Of a stretch of DNA of 64,000 bases, positions 7,138-18,833 are shown piece after piece. Numbering within the stretch: the stretch's first letter is position 1; the number at the start of each line of letters is the position of its first letter. Both the position numbers and the translations under genes were made by a program. Source of the DNA: Bacillota bacterium (lineage in GTDB: Bacteria > Bacillota > Dehalobacteriia > UBA4068 > UBA4997); contig JAETNY010000005.1 of NCBI GenBank assembly GCA_021771915.1, positions 62,001 through 126,000 on the forward strand. The letters are read 5' to 3'. Below the pieces are notes generated by a model. It was not told the DNA's origin. It saw nothing but the letters and a program-made list of their open reading frames with translations, and ran no database searches.

Positions 7138-10104
7138 TTAAGCGTTTTGTTTTAAATTATTTTCCTGTTTTTCCATCGCCGCCAAAAGACTGCGCGCTCT
7201 TATTTTAACCGCCGCCAGATTATTAACCTCGTCAATCTTCAGCTGCGTATAAATTTTACCATTTCGCTCTAAAATATCTTTCAATTCATCACTGGTAATC
7301 GCGTCCAGGCCACAGCCAAAGCTAACCAACTGCACCAGCTGCATGTTATCATGCCGGCAGACATAACGCGCCGCATTATACATGCGTGTGTGGAAAGTCC
7401 ACTGATTAAGCACATTCACCTTCTGGCTATACACCAAATCAGTCAAAACGCGCTCCGCCAACACCACAAAACCCAGCGAATTAAACATCTTATCAATACT
7501 ATGGTTAATCTCCCTATCCACATGATAGGGTCGGCCGGCCAGCACCACAACATTCCAGCCCATTTCCTCCGCCCGGCGCAGCGCCTGCACGCCATAATCC
7601 TCCACATCAGACCACCAGCTGCGATAAAAACGCCAGGCCTGATTAGCCGCCGTAATACAATGCGCCAACGAGAAATTTAACTCCGGATACAAATCATGAA
7701 AACGACTGCCCAAAATGGCCCGGTCATTCAAACTCAAATACGGAAACATGAAATTAACATCTTTCAACGCCGGCACATTGGCATGCAGCAGTTCCGGATA
7801 ATAGGCCACCACCGGGCAGTTATAATTCTTGTCGCCGCGCCCCTCGTCAATGTTATAGCTGGAGCAGGGATAGAAAATCCTGTCAACCCCTTTGTCCAGC
7901 AACGCCTCAATATGCCCATGCGCCAGCTTGGCCGGATAACAAACCGTATCCGAGGGAATTGTGAACTGCCCCTTGGCGTAAAGCTGCCGCGACGACTCAC
8001 CGGAAATTACAACATTACAGCCCAATTCCTTAAAAAAAGTATACCAGAACGGCAAATTCTCATACATATTCAAAACCAGCGGAATACCCACTGTCGGCCG
8101 CCCCGGCTCAACCGTCGCTTCAGCCTCCTGCATCAATTCCTTAAATTTGCCGTTAATATATTCATACACATTCGGCCTGTCCAACGGTTTACCACCCTGG
8201 CCGCGCTCACATTTATTACCGCTGATAAAGCGTCTGCCGTTGGGGAACAAATTCACAGTCAGCGAGCAATGGTTGGCACAACCCTGGCAGGTTACCGGCC
8301 TGGCTTCATGCTGAAAAGCCGCCACCTCCGCCGCCGACATAATACGGGACTGCTCCCTGCCCAACGCCTGATGTCGCTCCTGAGCATAAAGCGCCGCACC
8401 GAAAGCACCCATCAGGCCGGCAATATTCGGCCGCACCACATTATAACCCAATTCCCTCTCAAAACTGCGCAAAACTGCGTCATTTAAAAAGGTGCCGCCC
8501 TGTACCACAATATTCCGCCCCAACTCGCTGGCGCTATGTACGCGCAGCACCTTATAAATCGCATTTTTTACCACACTGATAGCCAGCCCGGCGCTGACGT
8601 CGCCAATCTCCGCGCCGTCGCGTTGCGCCTGCTTCACCGATGAATTCATAAACACCGTACAGCGCGAGCCCAAATCCACTGGCCGCCGGGCAAACAGCGC
8701 CAATCGGGCAAAATCAGCCGGCGAGTATCCCAGCGCCTCAGCAAAAGTCTGGATAAACGAGCCGCAGCCCGAACTGCAAGCCTCATTCAAAACAATGCTG
8801 TCAATCGTGTTATTACGAATGGTAAAACATTTCATATCCTGACCGCCGATGTCAATGATGTAATCCACCTGCGGCTCAAAAAAATGTGCGGCTGTAAAAT
8901 GCGCCACCGTTTCCACCAGACCATAATCAATATTAAATGCGTTCTGGATTAACTCCTCGCCGTATCCCGTAACCGCACCGGCGCGCAATTCAATATTATC
9001 GCCCAAAAGTTCATAGATATGCAAAAGCTGGGCTTTAATAATCGGCAAAGGGTTGCCCTGATTGCTGGCATAATAGGTATAAAGCAGATTGCCATTCTCA
9101 CTAATCAGCGCCAGCTTGGAAGTGGTACTACCCACGTCAATCCCCAGATATGCCGCACCGCGATAAGTATTAATGTCAGCCTCCGCCACCGCATTGCGCC
9201 GGTGCCTATCCTGAAACTGCGCATATTCTTCCTCGTCCGTAAAAAGCGGCGGCAAAAAACGACTCTTTCCCTTAATTACCGATTGCGAGTCCAACAAAAG
9301 TTTTTTCAGTTGCTTATAATTAAAAGTTTCCGGCTGACCGTCCGCATAAACAGCCGCGCCCAAAGCCACAAAATACTGACCCATTTCCGGGAAAACCGCA
9401 TTTTCCTCGTCTAGCTGTAAAGTTTCAATAAAACGCTGCCGCAGACCCATATTAAATGAAAGCGGCCCACCCAAAAAGAGTACGCGCCCTTCAATCCGCC
9501 GCCCCTGCGCCAGACCGGTCACCGTCTGTTCCGCTACTGCCTGATAAATGCTGGCCGCGATATCCTCCTTGGCGGCGCCCTGATTTATCAACGGCTGAAT
9601 ATCCGTCTTGGCAAAAACGCCGCAGCGAGAAGCAATCGGGTAAATCTTTTTATAATGCTGACTTAACTCGTCCAATTCCTCCACGCTGACATTCAGCAGC
9701 GTGGCCATCTGGTCAATAAAAGCGCCGGTACCGCCAGCACAGGTGCCATTCATGCGCTCCTCCATGCCGCCGGTTAAAAACAAAATTTTAGCGTCCTCGC
9801 CACCCAACTCAATCACCACGTCGGTGTTCGGTTCCAACTCCTCAACCGCGCCGGAAAGCGCATAAACTTCCTGCACAAATGGTATGCCGCTGGCTTCAGC
9901 CAAAGACATACCAGCCGAGCCGCTAATCGCCACCTTAACCATATGATTGTTCAAAAGCAGTGCCAGACCGCCGATAATCTCCGTCAATTTTTCGGCAATT
10001 CTGGAGCCATGCCGCTGATAAGTAGAGTATAACAGCGCACCGGTATCGTTAATCAGCACCACCTTAATTGTTGTGGAGCCGATATCAATACCCAATCTAT
10101 ACAT
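7138..10104 (-). CDS. acyl-CoA dehydratase activase (two BadF/BcrA ATPase domains plus DUF2229 N-part)
   Basis: The 988-residue protein has two ASKHA-type activase domains. The first begins Y-R-L-G-I-D-I-G-S-T-T and has C-A-G-G-T-G-A-F and S-R-C-G-V-F; the second begins Y-L-G-I-D-V-G-S-T-T-S and has C-S-S-G-C-G-S-F and S-R-C-T-V-F. These cysteines normally bind the interdomain [4Fe-4S] cluster. The C-terminal third carries C-x2-C-x3-C (T-C-Q-G-C-A-N-H-C) and the P-S-D-T-V-C-Y-P motif of the dehydratase part. The chosen ATG at 10104 has GGAGG 8 nt upstream and matches family N-termini; an in-frame ATG at 10158 preceded by AGGAAG would add 18 residues. In many clostridia this protein and the 5603-7060 product are one polypeptide. 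Confidence 0.85.
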   Translation of the reverse strand: MYRLGIDIGSTTIKVVLINDTGALLYSTYQRHGSRIAEKLTEIIGGLALLLNNHMVKVAISGSAGMSLAEASGIPFVQEVYALSGAVEELEPNTDVVIELGGEDAKILFLTGGMEERMNGTCAGGTGAFIDQMATLLNVSVEELDELSQHYKKIYPIASRCGVFAKTDIQPLINQGAAKEDIAASIYQAVAEQTVTGLAQGRRIEGRVLFLGGPLSFNMGLRQRFIETLQLDEENAVFPEMGQYFVALGAAVYADGQPETFNYKQLKKLLLDSQSVIKGKSRFLPPLFTDEEEYAQFQDRHRRNAVAEADINTYRGAAYLGIDVGSTTSKLALISENGNLLYTYYASNQGNPLPIIKAQLLHIYELLGDNIELRAGAVTGYGEELIQNAFNIDYGLVETVAHFTAAHFFEPQVDYIIDIGGQDMKCFTIRNNTIDSIVLNEACSSGCGSFIQTFAEALGYSPADFARLALFARRPVDLGSRCTVFMNSSVKQAQRDGAEIGDVSAGLAISVVKNAIYKVLRVHSASELGRNIVVQGGTFLNDAVLRSFERELGYNVVRPNIAGLMGAFGAALYAQERHQALGREQSRIMSAAEVAAFQHEARPVTCQGCANHCSLTVNLFPNGRRFISGNKCERGQGGKPLDRPNVYEYINGKFKELMQEAEATVEPGRPTVGIPLVLNMYENLPFWYTFFKELGCNVVISGESSRQLYAKGQFTIPSDTVCYPAKLAHGHIEALLDKGVDRIFYPCSSYNIDEGRGDKNYNCPVVAYYPELLHANVPALKDVNFMFPYLSLNDRAILGSRFHDLYPELNFSLAHCITAANQAWRFYRSWWSDVEDYGVQALRRAEEMGWNVVVLAGRPYHVDREINHSIDKMFNSLGFVVLAERVLTDLVYSQKVNVLNQWTFHTRMYNAARYVCRHDNMQLVQLVSFGCGLDAITSDELKDILERNGKIYTQLKIDEVNNLAAVKIRARSLLAAMEKQENNLKQNA

Positions 10105-10211
10105 GCAAACACCTCCGGGCAAAAATTTCCGCTTCAAGTTGTCGAGTTTTTTGGTCATATTTCTTCCTATTATAATATATAATTTTAAAAAAATCTAGTC
10201 TTTTTTTCTAC

Positions 10212-10240
10212 TTGTCAAAAATTATAATTTGGAGTATAAT
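10212..10240 (+). promoter_or_regulatory. promoter of the 10314-11030 gene pair
   Basis: TTGTCA (10212-10217), 17-bp spacer, TATAAT (10235-10240). It is divergent from the dehydratase operon and about 70 bp upstream of the first start codon. Confidence 0.7.
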
Positions 10241-10313
10241 AATGTAAGCATACTCTTTCAGCCAAGCCGTCACCCGTTGACATTGGCAATAAATTTTTAG
10301 GGAGGCACATTTT

Positions 10314-10691
10314 ATGCCGGCATATGTTAATGTTTTACTTAATTTGCTCGTTATCGCTTTGATTTTTGCTGCTATCGCGGCCATCATCATCAGTAAACTG
10401 CGTGAGAAACCATTGGAATGGCCTGATTTGGCTAATTACGGACAGCCGCGTGAACTTTGGCTGGAAGGTATGGAGGATTTAGACATTTTTCCGCAGTATG
10501 GTTATCATCGTTATCGTGATGTTTATTTGAACATGCGCCGTATTCCGATAGTAGTTGTGGAACCACAGATTATCAATGACCAGCTTTGTTACCATTTTTA
10601 TGATGTAAAGACAGGCGCAGAAGGTTATGATATACCACAGTTTGTAATGCTTCTGGGCAATGAAACTCCAGCCAAAATTGTTAGTTTTTAA
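10314..10691 (+). CDS. hypothetical protein with N-terminal membrane helix
   Basis: A 125-residue product whose first 27 residues form one hydrophobic helix (V-L-L-N-L-L-V-I-A-L-I-F-A-A-I-A-A-I-I-I-S), followed by a charged boundary and a soluble domain rich in Tyr and Asp. That is a type II-like membrane anchor or uncleaved signal. GGGAGG lies 9 nt before the ATG. The gene is followed 15 bp later by another small gene on the same strand, so the two are probably co-transcribed from the promoter at 10212-10240 to the terminator at 11046-11082. I do not recognise the family and assign no function. Confidence 0.7.
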   Translation: MPAYVNVLLNLLVIALIFAAIAAIIISKLREKPLEWPDLANYGQPRELWLEGMEDLDIFPQYGYHRYRDVYLNMRRIPIVVVEPQIINDQLCYHFYDVKTGAEGYDIPQFVMLLGNETPAKIVSF

Positions 10692-10706
10692 GGAGACTAA
10701 ACGGTA

Positions 10707-11030
10707 ATGAAATTTGACACAAATTATCAGCTGCTTGCGGACATGTATCAAGATGACTATTTTCCTGATTTTCTGGTGGATAAAATTAAAAATTTGCTGC
10801 AACAGGTTATTGAACTGCTAGAAACCGGAGAAACTGATATGACAATTATTCAGAACAAGTTTGATGAAGCAGTGGAGTCTATCAATGATTTGCAGGACGA
10901 ATTTGAAGAAAACGAAAGTGAGATTGAAACCGTGGCTCGTGACAGCATTGGAACAAGTGTTGATTATATTCTGCACTGGTTTGGTATTGATATTGACGTT
11001 GAGGACGCTATCAGCGCACGTGACTGGTAA
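10707..11030 (+). CDS. hypothetical acidic protein, DUF5713-like
   Basis: A 107-residue, strongly acidic, mostly helical protein with no membrane segment. The start of the sequence (M-Y-Q-D-D-Y-F-P-D-F-L-V-D-K-I-K) resembles, from memory, the DUF5713 family of small uncharacterised proteins; a profile search would settle this. AAGGAG precedes the ATG, and the gene sits 15 bp after the membrane-anchored 10314-10691 product, so the two may act together. No catalytic motif is visible. Confidence 0.65.
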   Translation: MKFDTNYQLLADMYQDDYFPDFLVDKIKNLLQQVIELLETGETDMTIIQNKFDEAVESINDLQDEFEENESEIETVARDSIGTSVDYILHWFGIDIDVEDAISARDW

Positions 11031-11045
11031 AACAGTTATAGAAAT

Positions 11046-11082
11046 AAAAAATCCCTTAATAATAATTATTAAGGGATTTTTT
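11046..11082. terminator. bidirectional terminator between 10707-11030 and atpC
   Basis: A 17-bp stem (AAAAAATCCCTTAATAA / TTATTAAGGGATTTTTT) with a 3-nt loop lies between two convergent genes, with T-runs in both directions. Confidence 0.9.
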
Positions 11083-11095
11083 ATTTATGCTTGAG

Positions 11096-11509
11096 TTATT
11101 TCAGTTTACTGGCCTTAATACGATTAATGGCTCTGTGCAGAGAAAGCTCACAGCGCAGCATATCCAAATCTTTTCTGCTGCTGTGGTCATGCAGACGTTC
11201 CTCCGCCCTGGCCTTAGAGGCCTGTGCTCTGGCCACATTAATCTCCTCGGCGCGTTCGGCTGCCTCGGCCAACACAATTACCGTATTGTCCTTAATCTCG
11301 GCAAAACCGCCGCTTACCGTCAGATATCGGTCAGTATTAGCCTGATTATATTTCACAATGCCAATATCCAATGTCGTCATCAAAGGTGCGTGGTTCTTCA
11401 AAACGCCCATGGAGCCTTTGCTCGCAGGCAAATTTACCGCCGCCACATTCTCAGACATCAACAAACCGGCAGGTGTAACAATATCCAAGCGGATTACATC
11501 TTCAGCCAT
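11096..11509 (-). CDS. atpC: F1F0 ATP synthase epsilon subunit
   Basis: The 137-residue protein has the N-terminal beta-sandwich of epsilon subunits (I-R-L-D-I-V-T-P-A-G; G-S-M-G-V-L-K-N-H-A-P-L) and a C-terminal helical pair with A-x-A-R-A-E-E-R-L. It couples the gamma shaft to the c-ring and can inhibit ATP hydrolysis. It is the last gene of the operon, starting 3 nt after the atpD stop codon, and ends at the convergent terminator 11046-11082. Confidence 0.95.
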   Translation of the reverse strand: MAEDVIRLDIVTPAGLLMSENVAAVNLPASKGSMGVLKNHAPLMTTLDIGIVKYNQANTDRYLTVSGGFAEIKDNTVIVLAEAAERAEEINVARAQASKARAEERLHDHSSRKDLDMLRCELSLHRAINRIKASKLK

Positions 11510-11512
11510 AGC

Positions 11513-12913
<1,401 letters not shown>

Positions 12914-12956
12914 TCAACCTCCTTAAAAGCAGGGTTCTTTTTATCATCGTGCTGCT

Positions 12957-13844
12957 TTATTCAAGCGCAGCAGCACCGCCGACAATCTCGGTAATTTCTG
13001 TCGTAATCTGTGCCTGACGCGCCCGGTTGAGTGAAAGCGTCAGTTTATCAATTAATTCAGAGGCGTTGTCGGTCGCCGAATCCATCGCCGTCATACGAGC
13101 GCCATGCTCACCGGCTTTGGCTTCCAAAAGCAGACGGTAAATAGAGGAGTCTACATATTTGGGCAAAATAACGTCCAAAATCTCCTTGCCGCCCGGCTCA
13201 AATATATAATCAGTTTCAGCCTGCATGCCATTCCCGTCAGCTTCAGCCTCGGCCTTTTCAATTTGCTGAATAGGCAACACCTGCTGACAATCCGGCACCT
13301 GTGTTAACACTGAAACAAACCGAGAGTACACAACATGAACCTCGTCAACCTCACCATCAAGGTATTTTTTGATTACATAATCACTCAGCGCCTTACCTTG
13401 GCTGACATTGGGCGCATCACCAATGTTGGTAAACACGTCCATAACATTAAACTGCGGCCGTGTGCGGAAATGCTCATAGGTTTTGTTGCCAATCAGCAAC
13501 ATCTCGCCTTTTTTGCCCTCTGGCACAGCTTTCAGCTGTTCCTCAGCAAACCGCAGCAGGTTGATATTGTAGCCGCCGCAAAGCCCTCGGTCACCGGCAA
13601 TTACAATATACAAAATATTTTTCACCTCATCACGAGGCTGCAAAAACGGAGTATCATATTTCTCGCCGCCGGCAAGCAGGTGGTCCATAACCTCCTGAAT
13701 TTTATCCGAATAAGGGCGTATCGCCACCAAAGTAGACTGCGTTTTGCGCAGCTTGGCCGCGGAAACCATCTTCATGGCTTTCGTGATTTTCTGGGTGCTG
13801 GCAACGCTCTTAATGCGGCGTCTGATGTCACGCATATTAGCCAA
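12957..13844 (-). CDS. atpG: F1F0 ATP synthase gamma subunit
   Basis: The 295-residue central-stalk subunit shows the diagnostic N-terminus (M-R-D-I-R-R-R-I-K-S-V-x-S-T-Q-K-I-T-K-A-M) and C-terminus (A-R-M-T-A-M-D-S-A-T-D-N-A, then N-R-A-R-Q-A-x-I-T-T-E-I-T-E-I). Family alignment (M-A-x-x-R-D-I) favours the TTG start at 13844; the ATG three codons later (13835) is the alternative. It lies between atpA and atpD in the operon. Confidence 0.96.
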   Translation of the reverse strand: MANMRDIRRRIKSVASTQKITKAMKMVSAAKLRKTQSTLVAIRPYSDKIQEVMDHLLAGGEKYDTPFLQPRDEVKNILYIVIAGDRGLCGGYNINLLRFAEEQLKAVPEGKKGEMLLIGNKTYEHFRTRPQFNVMDVFTNIGDAPNVSQGKALSDYVIKKYLDGEVDEVHVVYSRFVSVLTQVPDCQQVLPIQQIEKAEAEADGNGMQAETDYIFEPGGKEILDVILPKYVDSSIYRLLLEAKAGEHGARMTAMDSATDNASELIDKLTLSLNRARQAQITTEITEIVGGAAALE

Positions 13845-13932
13845 AGCAATCTCACCACCTTTACGCTGTAATCGAAATCAAATATCAAGGCTTTAGTCAG
13901 GGCAAAGCCAACCGCCTTGCCCTGCCGCCGCT

Positions 13933-15444
<1,512 letters not shown>

Positions 15445-15493
15445 TCACCTCTCTAAGTTCAAGTTCTAACTTAAATTTATTACAACGTCCTGC

Positions 15494-16036
15494 TTATTCC
15501 ATCGTAAGCGATTCTTTTAAAGAACGCAGCTGCTGGCTAATGCTGGCGTCATATACTGTATCATCAATCTGCACCTTAATGCCCCCGATAAGATTTTTAT
15601 CCACCTGAGCCTTAAGACGAACTTTGGCGTTTAATTTATTCGCCAGAGCCTTTTCCAACTCTGCCGCCTCTTTGTCTGCCAGCGGCACCGCTGTATGCAC
15701 CAAAACCTGACGCACACCGTCCGCCTCATCACAAAGTTCCTGATAAGCCGCCCAAAATTCCGGCAAACTGCTTTCACGCCCCTTGTCCAGAATTACATAA
15801 ATGAAATTCTCCACGTCCTTAGGCGCGTTATCCTTGACCAAAAGCTGGCCAATTAACCTTTTTTTGTCAGAAGTTGACATGATTTTGCCATAAATCAGCT
15901 GTTTAAGCTCATCATTTTGCTGCAAAAGCTCCACAAAATCATGCAATGCACAACCAAAATCGGCCTGCTGCTGTTTGGCATTCGCCAGTTCCAGCAAAGC
16001 TTTGGCATAGCGTTTTGTCAAACCGGCCTTAATCAT
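15494..16036 (-). CDS. atpH: F1F0 ATP synthase delta subunit
   Basis: The 180-residue peripheral-stalk protein begins M-I-K-A-G-L-T-K-R-Y-A-K-A-L-L-E-L-A, the family signature, and ends with the conserved V-D-K-N-L-I-G-G-I-K-V-Q-I-D-D-T-V-Y-D-A-S region. The frame is open a further 11 codons upstream, but the ATG at 16036 matches homologues and overlaps the atpF stop by 8 nt, suggesting translational coupling. Confidence 0.95.
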   Translation of the reverse strand: MIKAGLTKRYAKALLELANAKQQQADFGCALHDFVELLQQNDELKQLIYGKIMSTSDKKRLIGQLLVKDNAPKDVENFIYVILDKGRESSLPEFWAAYQELCDEADGVRQVLVHTAVPLADKEAAELEKALANKLNAKVRLKAQVDKNLIGGIKVQIDDTVYDASISQQLRSLKESLTME

Positions 16037-16517
16037 TTTTTGCCGCCACCTCTGCAATATATTTGTCAACCAAAGCCATATGCTGCTTATCGCTCATATC
16101 CTCAGCCAACAAACGGCCAGCCACAGATACCACCATATCCGCAACCTCGCCTTTGATAGCCAGAATAGCATCAGCTTTTTCCTTGGCAATTTCAGCCTCT
16201 GCCCGAGCCAGAATACTATCCGCAGAATTTCTGGCCTGCGCCAAAATATCTTCCTTGGTAACCTCTGCATTCTTTTGAGCTTCGTCCAAAATAGCCTTGG
16301 CCTGACGTCTGGCATCGGCAATTTCCTCCGCCAGCTTTGCACTCATCTGCTCGGCCTCACGACGCGCTTCATCAGCCTTATTCAGGCTATCGTCAATGGT
16401 CTGCTGCCGAGAATCAATCATGCGGATAACCGGACCCCACATGAATTTATATAAAATAGCCACGAGAATTAAAAAATTCGCCATGACAAATATTAATGTC
16501 TGAATACTGATATCCAT
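16029..16517 (-). CDS. atpF: F1F0 ATP synthase b subunit
   Basis: The 162-residue protein has one N-terminal membrane helix (L-I-F-V-M-A-N-F-L-I-L-V-A-I-L-Y-K-F) followed by a long charged coiled coil rich in Ala, Glu and Lys (A-D-E-A-R-R-E-A-E-Q), as expected for the peripheral stalk. The ATG at 16517 is preceded by AAAGGAGG; the open frame extends 25 codons further, without family support. The stop overlaps the atpH start. Confidence 0.95.
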   Translation of the reverse strand: MDISIQTLIFVMANFLILVAILYKFMWGPVIRMIDSRQQTIDDSLNKADEARREAEQMSAKLAEEIADARRQAKAILDEAQKNAEVTKEDILAQARNSADSILARAEAEIAKEKADAILAIKGEVADMVVSVAGRLLAEDMSDKQHMALVDKYIAEVAAKND

Positions 16518-16631
16518 AAAAGGCGGTTGCCTCCTTTCGGTTGATACTCTTTGTTGGAATTGACGCTGCACTGCCCATGCGCCCATGCACACGCAGAGCG
16601 CACAGACAGGCAGGTCAACAAATAGCTTTTA

Positions 16632-16862
16632 TTAACCGATGTTGCCAACAATCATGAAAGCAATCAGCAGACCATAAATGGTCAAAGCTTCCAACAAAGC
16701 CATTGCCAAAATCATAGCTGTACGAATATCGCCGGCAGCCTCAGGCTGACGAGCGATACTCTCCATAGCAGCAGCACCAACCTTGCCCTGGCCCAAAGCC
16801 GGGAAGATAGTGGAAACAGCAATAGCCAAAGCAGCAGCCAAAGCAATCAATGCACTCTCCAT
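16632..16862 (-). CDS. atpE: F1F0 ATP synthase c subunit
   Basis: The 76-residue hairpin of two membrane helices is joined by the polar A-R-Q-P-E loop. The ion-binding carboxylate is the Glu in L-L-E-A-L-T-I-Y-G. The residues after it (A-L-T) lack the Ser/Thr seen in Na+-coupled rings (E-S-T), so proton coupling is the better inference. AAAGGAGG precedes the ATG at 16862; the 11 upstream in-frame codons are not expected in the protein. Confidence 0.95.
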   Translation of the reverse strand: MESALIALAAALAIAVSTIFPALGQGKVGAAAMESIARQPEAAGDIRTAMILAMALLEALTIYGLLIAFMIVGNIG

Positions 16863-16982
16863 AATTTTGTTCCTCCTTTCCAAATTCGGCGCCAAAAATT
16901 TTGCCGAACTTTAAAACTTTATACGAATAATACTTAAACGAGAAAACAATTTTTTAGTTCGGGCCAAAATCGAATAATCAAA

Positions 16983-17654
16983 TTAATGCCCTGCGCCGGT
17001 TGCCGTGTCAATATAAATGGCAGAAAGCATTGTAAACACCAGCGCCTGAATAAAGCCAAAAAGCAAACTCAATCCCATAATGACGATTGGCGCCCCCAGC
17101 GGAATTAAACCACTAACTTGGTGCAGCACCGTTTCTTCACCATAGATATTGCCAAAAAGACGCAAAGAAAGAGATAACGGGTGCGTGACCTCTTCCAGCA
17201 GCATCAAAGGCAGCAGCGGTGCCACTGGCTTCACAAAATGCCCTAAATAATGCACGCCATGATATTTGAAACCGCCAAACTGCGTGGTTAAAAACGTAAC
17301 CAAAGCCAAACCAACCGTACAGCTAAGAGTACCCGTTGGCGGCTGAAAACCTGGCAGTTCGCCGGCAAACGGCAAAAGACCGCTGTAATTGGAAATTATA
17401 ATATATAGAAACAGCGTTCCCAAAACCGGCAAAAAAACCGTGGCTTTTTCCTTACCAATAATACTGCCATAAAAATCGCGCAAGCCGCCCACCACGTATT
17501 CCAGCGCGCTTTGCAAGCGGCCAGGCTGACGTTCTTTCAGATTGCGCGTACCAGCAATCGACACCACACTCAACACGGCTGTAATCGCCAGAGAAGTGGT
17601 CATTACGCTATCTACCTCAAAGCCGCCGATTTCAAACAAAGTAGCGTTAGACAT
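16983..17654 (-). CDS. atpB: F1F0 ATP synthase a subunit
   Basis: The 223-residue integral membrane protein contains the essential Arg in L-S-L-S-L-R-L-F-G-N-I-Y-G-E-E and the C-terminal F-G-F-I-Q-A-L-V-F-T-M-L motif that lines the ion half-channels. AAAGGAGG lies upstream of the ATG. It is separated from the atpI-like gene by a 176-bp AT-rich gap in which I see no gene. Confidence 0.96.
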   Translation of the reverse strand: MSNATLFEIGGFEVDSVMTTSLAITAVLSVVSIAGTRNLKERQPGRLQSALEYVVGGLRDFYGSIIGKEKATVFLPVLGTLFLYIIISNYSGLLPFAGELPGFQPPTGTLSCTVGLALVTFLTTQFGGFKYHGVHYLGHFVKPVAPLLPLMLLEEVTHPLSLSLRLFGNIYGEETVLHQVSGLIPLGAPIVIMGLSLLFGFIQALVFTMLSAIYIDTATGAGH

Positions 17655-17830
17655 ATATACCTGCCTCCTTTCTTTGCAAACTTAATGTAAAATATTTAAA
17701 AACTTTTTTACATTCCACTTTTTCAGGATTTTTTTAAAATCCATATAAAATTTTTAAGGTTTTTACCAAATCCAAATATAAGCTAAAACTTGAAAGAACT
17801 AAAATATTTAATAAGCAAAAGCTGAAAAAT

Positions 17831-18184
17831 CTATTTTTTACCCAGCCGTTTATTAACGCCCGTGCAGGCCAATAACAACTGAAAGAATATAGTCAGCATA
17901 ACGCCCACGGCCAGCAGAATAAAATCCCAACGAAACGGCAGCCAATCTCTGGCCAGAAACAGCGCCAGCAAAACCAGAACATCAAGCAAATATTTGCTGA
18001 CATAAAATTTCAAAATAGCGTTCAGAGTTTTGCGATTAACCTCTTTGGCGTCTGCGCCGGCAGCCAAAGCCGCCGCCGCTTTCTTATCCTGACGTTTAAG
18101 CACAGACAAAAGCAAAGCCAGGGCAAGCAATGCTAAAACGCCGCCGATAGCTGTTCCCAGCAGCAGCGCATAAACAATCTCCAT
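17831..18184 (-). CDS. atpI: AtpI-like small membrane protein of the ATP synthase operon
   Basis: The 117-residue protein has an N-terminal membrane helix, a polar basic loop (R-Q-D-K-K-A-A-A-A-L) and two hydrophobic helices near the C-terminus. It is the first gene upstream of atpB. Position and topology match the AtpI family, which assists c-ring assembly or ion uptake, but sequence conservation in that family is low, so the name rests mainly on context. The start at 18184 has GGGAGG 11 nt upstream. Confidence 0.7.
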   Translation of the reverse strand: MEIVYALLLGTAIGGVLALLALALLLSVLKRQDKKAAAALAAGADAKEVNRKTLNAILKFYVSKYLLDVLVLLALFLARDWLPFRWDFILLAVGVMLTIFFQLLLACTGVNKRLGKK

Positions 18185-18280
18185 AAAGCCCTGACCTCCC
18201 GTCAATTTCTGCCACCCGACAGCATTTTTTTGGCCTGTCCATTTTTAATAAAAATGTATAAAGCCGCTTTTCCAATTATT

Positions 18281-18309
18281 ATTATACAAAAGAGGACGGC
18301 AAAAGGCAA
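18281..18309 (-). promoter_or_regulatory. promoter of the ATP synthase operon
   Basis: On the minus strand TTGCCT (18309-18304), 17-bp spacer, TATAAT (18286-18281), about 100 bp upstream of the atpI-like gene. Confidence 0.7.
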
Positions 18310-18371
18310 TAGCAAAATTCCATTTTACGCAAAATTTTTCAAAAATATTTTATTTTAGCAAACAAAAAAAG

Positions 18372-18401
18372 CAATGACGGCCCATTTTATGACCGTCATT
18401 G
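18372..18401 (-). terminator. terminator of ridA
   Basis: Stem CAATGACGG (18372-18380) / CCGTCATTG (18393-18401) with T-runs on both strands. It lies 13 bp after the ridA stop codon and separates ridA from the ATP synthase promoter. Confidence 0.85.
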
Positions 18402-18413
18402 TTTTTTTTACAT

Positions 18414-18803
18414 TTATTTTTCCGGAATTTTGGCAATTAATTCCACTTCCAAAAGACTGCCTTTAGGCAGGGCGACAATCTGCACACAGGAACGCGCCGG
18501 ATAGGGCTGCACAAAATAATCAGCATAAATCTCATTCACTGCGGCAAAATTGGCCAGGTCGGTTAAAAACACCGTAGTTTTAACCACATCGGCAAAACCG
18601 CAGCCAGCGGCAGCCAGAACCTGCTGTAAATTATTAAAAACCTGTTTGGCCTGTGTTTCCACATCAGTCCCGGCCAATTCACCGGTTGCCGGATCAATCG
18701 GCACCTGACCGGAGGCAAACAGAAAACCGCCGGCCAGAATAGCCTGAGAATATGGTCCCAAAGCAGCCGGCGCCGCTGTTGTTGCAATTTGTTCTTTTGA
18801 CAT
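18414..18803 (-). CDS. ridA: RidA-family imine/enamine deaminase
   Basis: The 129-residue protein is of normal RidA/YjgF length. The signature elements are A-P-A-A-L-G-P-Y-S-Q-A at the N-terminus, F-A-S-G-Q-V-P, and the C-terminal P-A-R-S-C-V-Q-I-V-A-L-P-K-G-S-L-L-E-V-E with the conserved Arg that binds substrate carboxylate. RidA hydrolyses reactive imines released by PLP enzymes such as threonine dehydratase, protecting branched-chain and one-carbon metabolism. It is apparently monocistronic, ending at the 18372-18401 hairpin. Confidence 0.93.
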   Translation of the reverse strand: MSKEQIATTAAPAALGPYSQAILAGGFLFASGQVPIDPATGELAGTDVETQAKQVFNNLQQVLAAAGCGFADVVKTTVFLTDLANFAAVNEIYADYFVQPYPARSCVQIVALPKGSLLEVELIAKIPEK

Positions 18804-18833
18804 TCAAAATTCCTCTTTTCCAAACTTTTTGTA

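Noticed and set aside
10104-10158. Upstream in-frame ATG of the activase as the start
   Set aside because: It has AGGAAG but lies almost at the predicted transcription start; the ATG at 10104 has a stronger site and matches family N-termini. Kept as an alternative.
16632-16862. Sodium-coupled c-ring
   Set aside because: The Glu is followed by A-L-T rather than the Ser/Thr motif of Na+ rings, so proton coupling is more likely.
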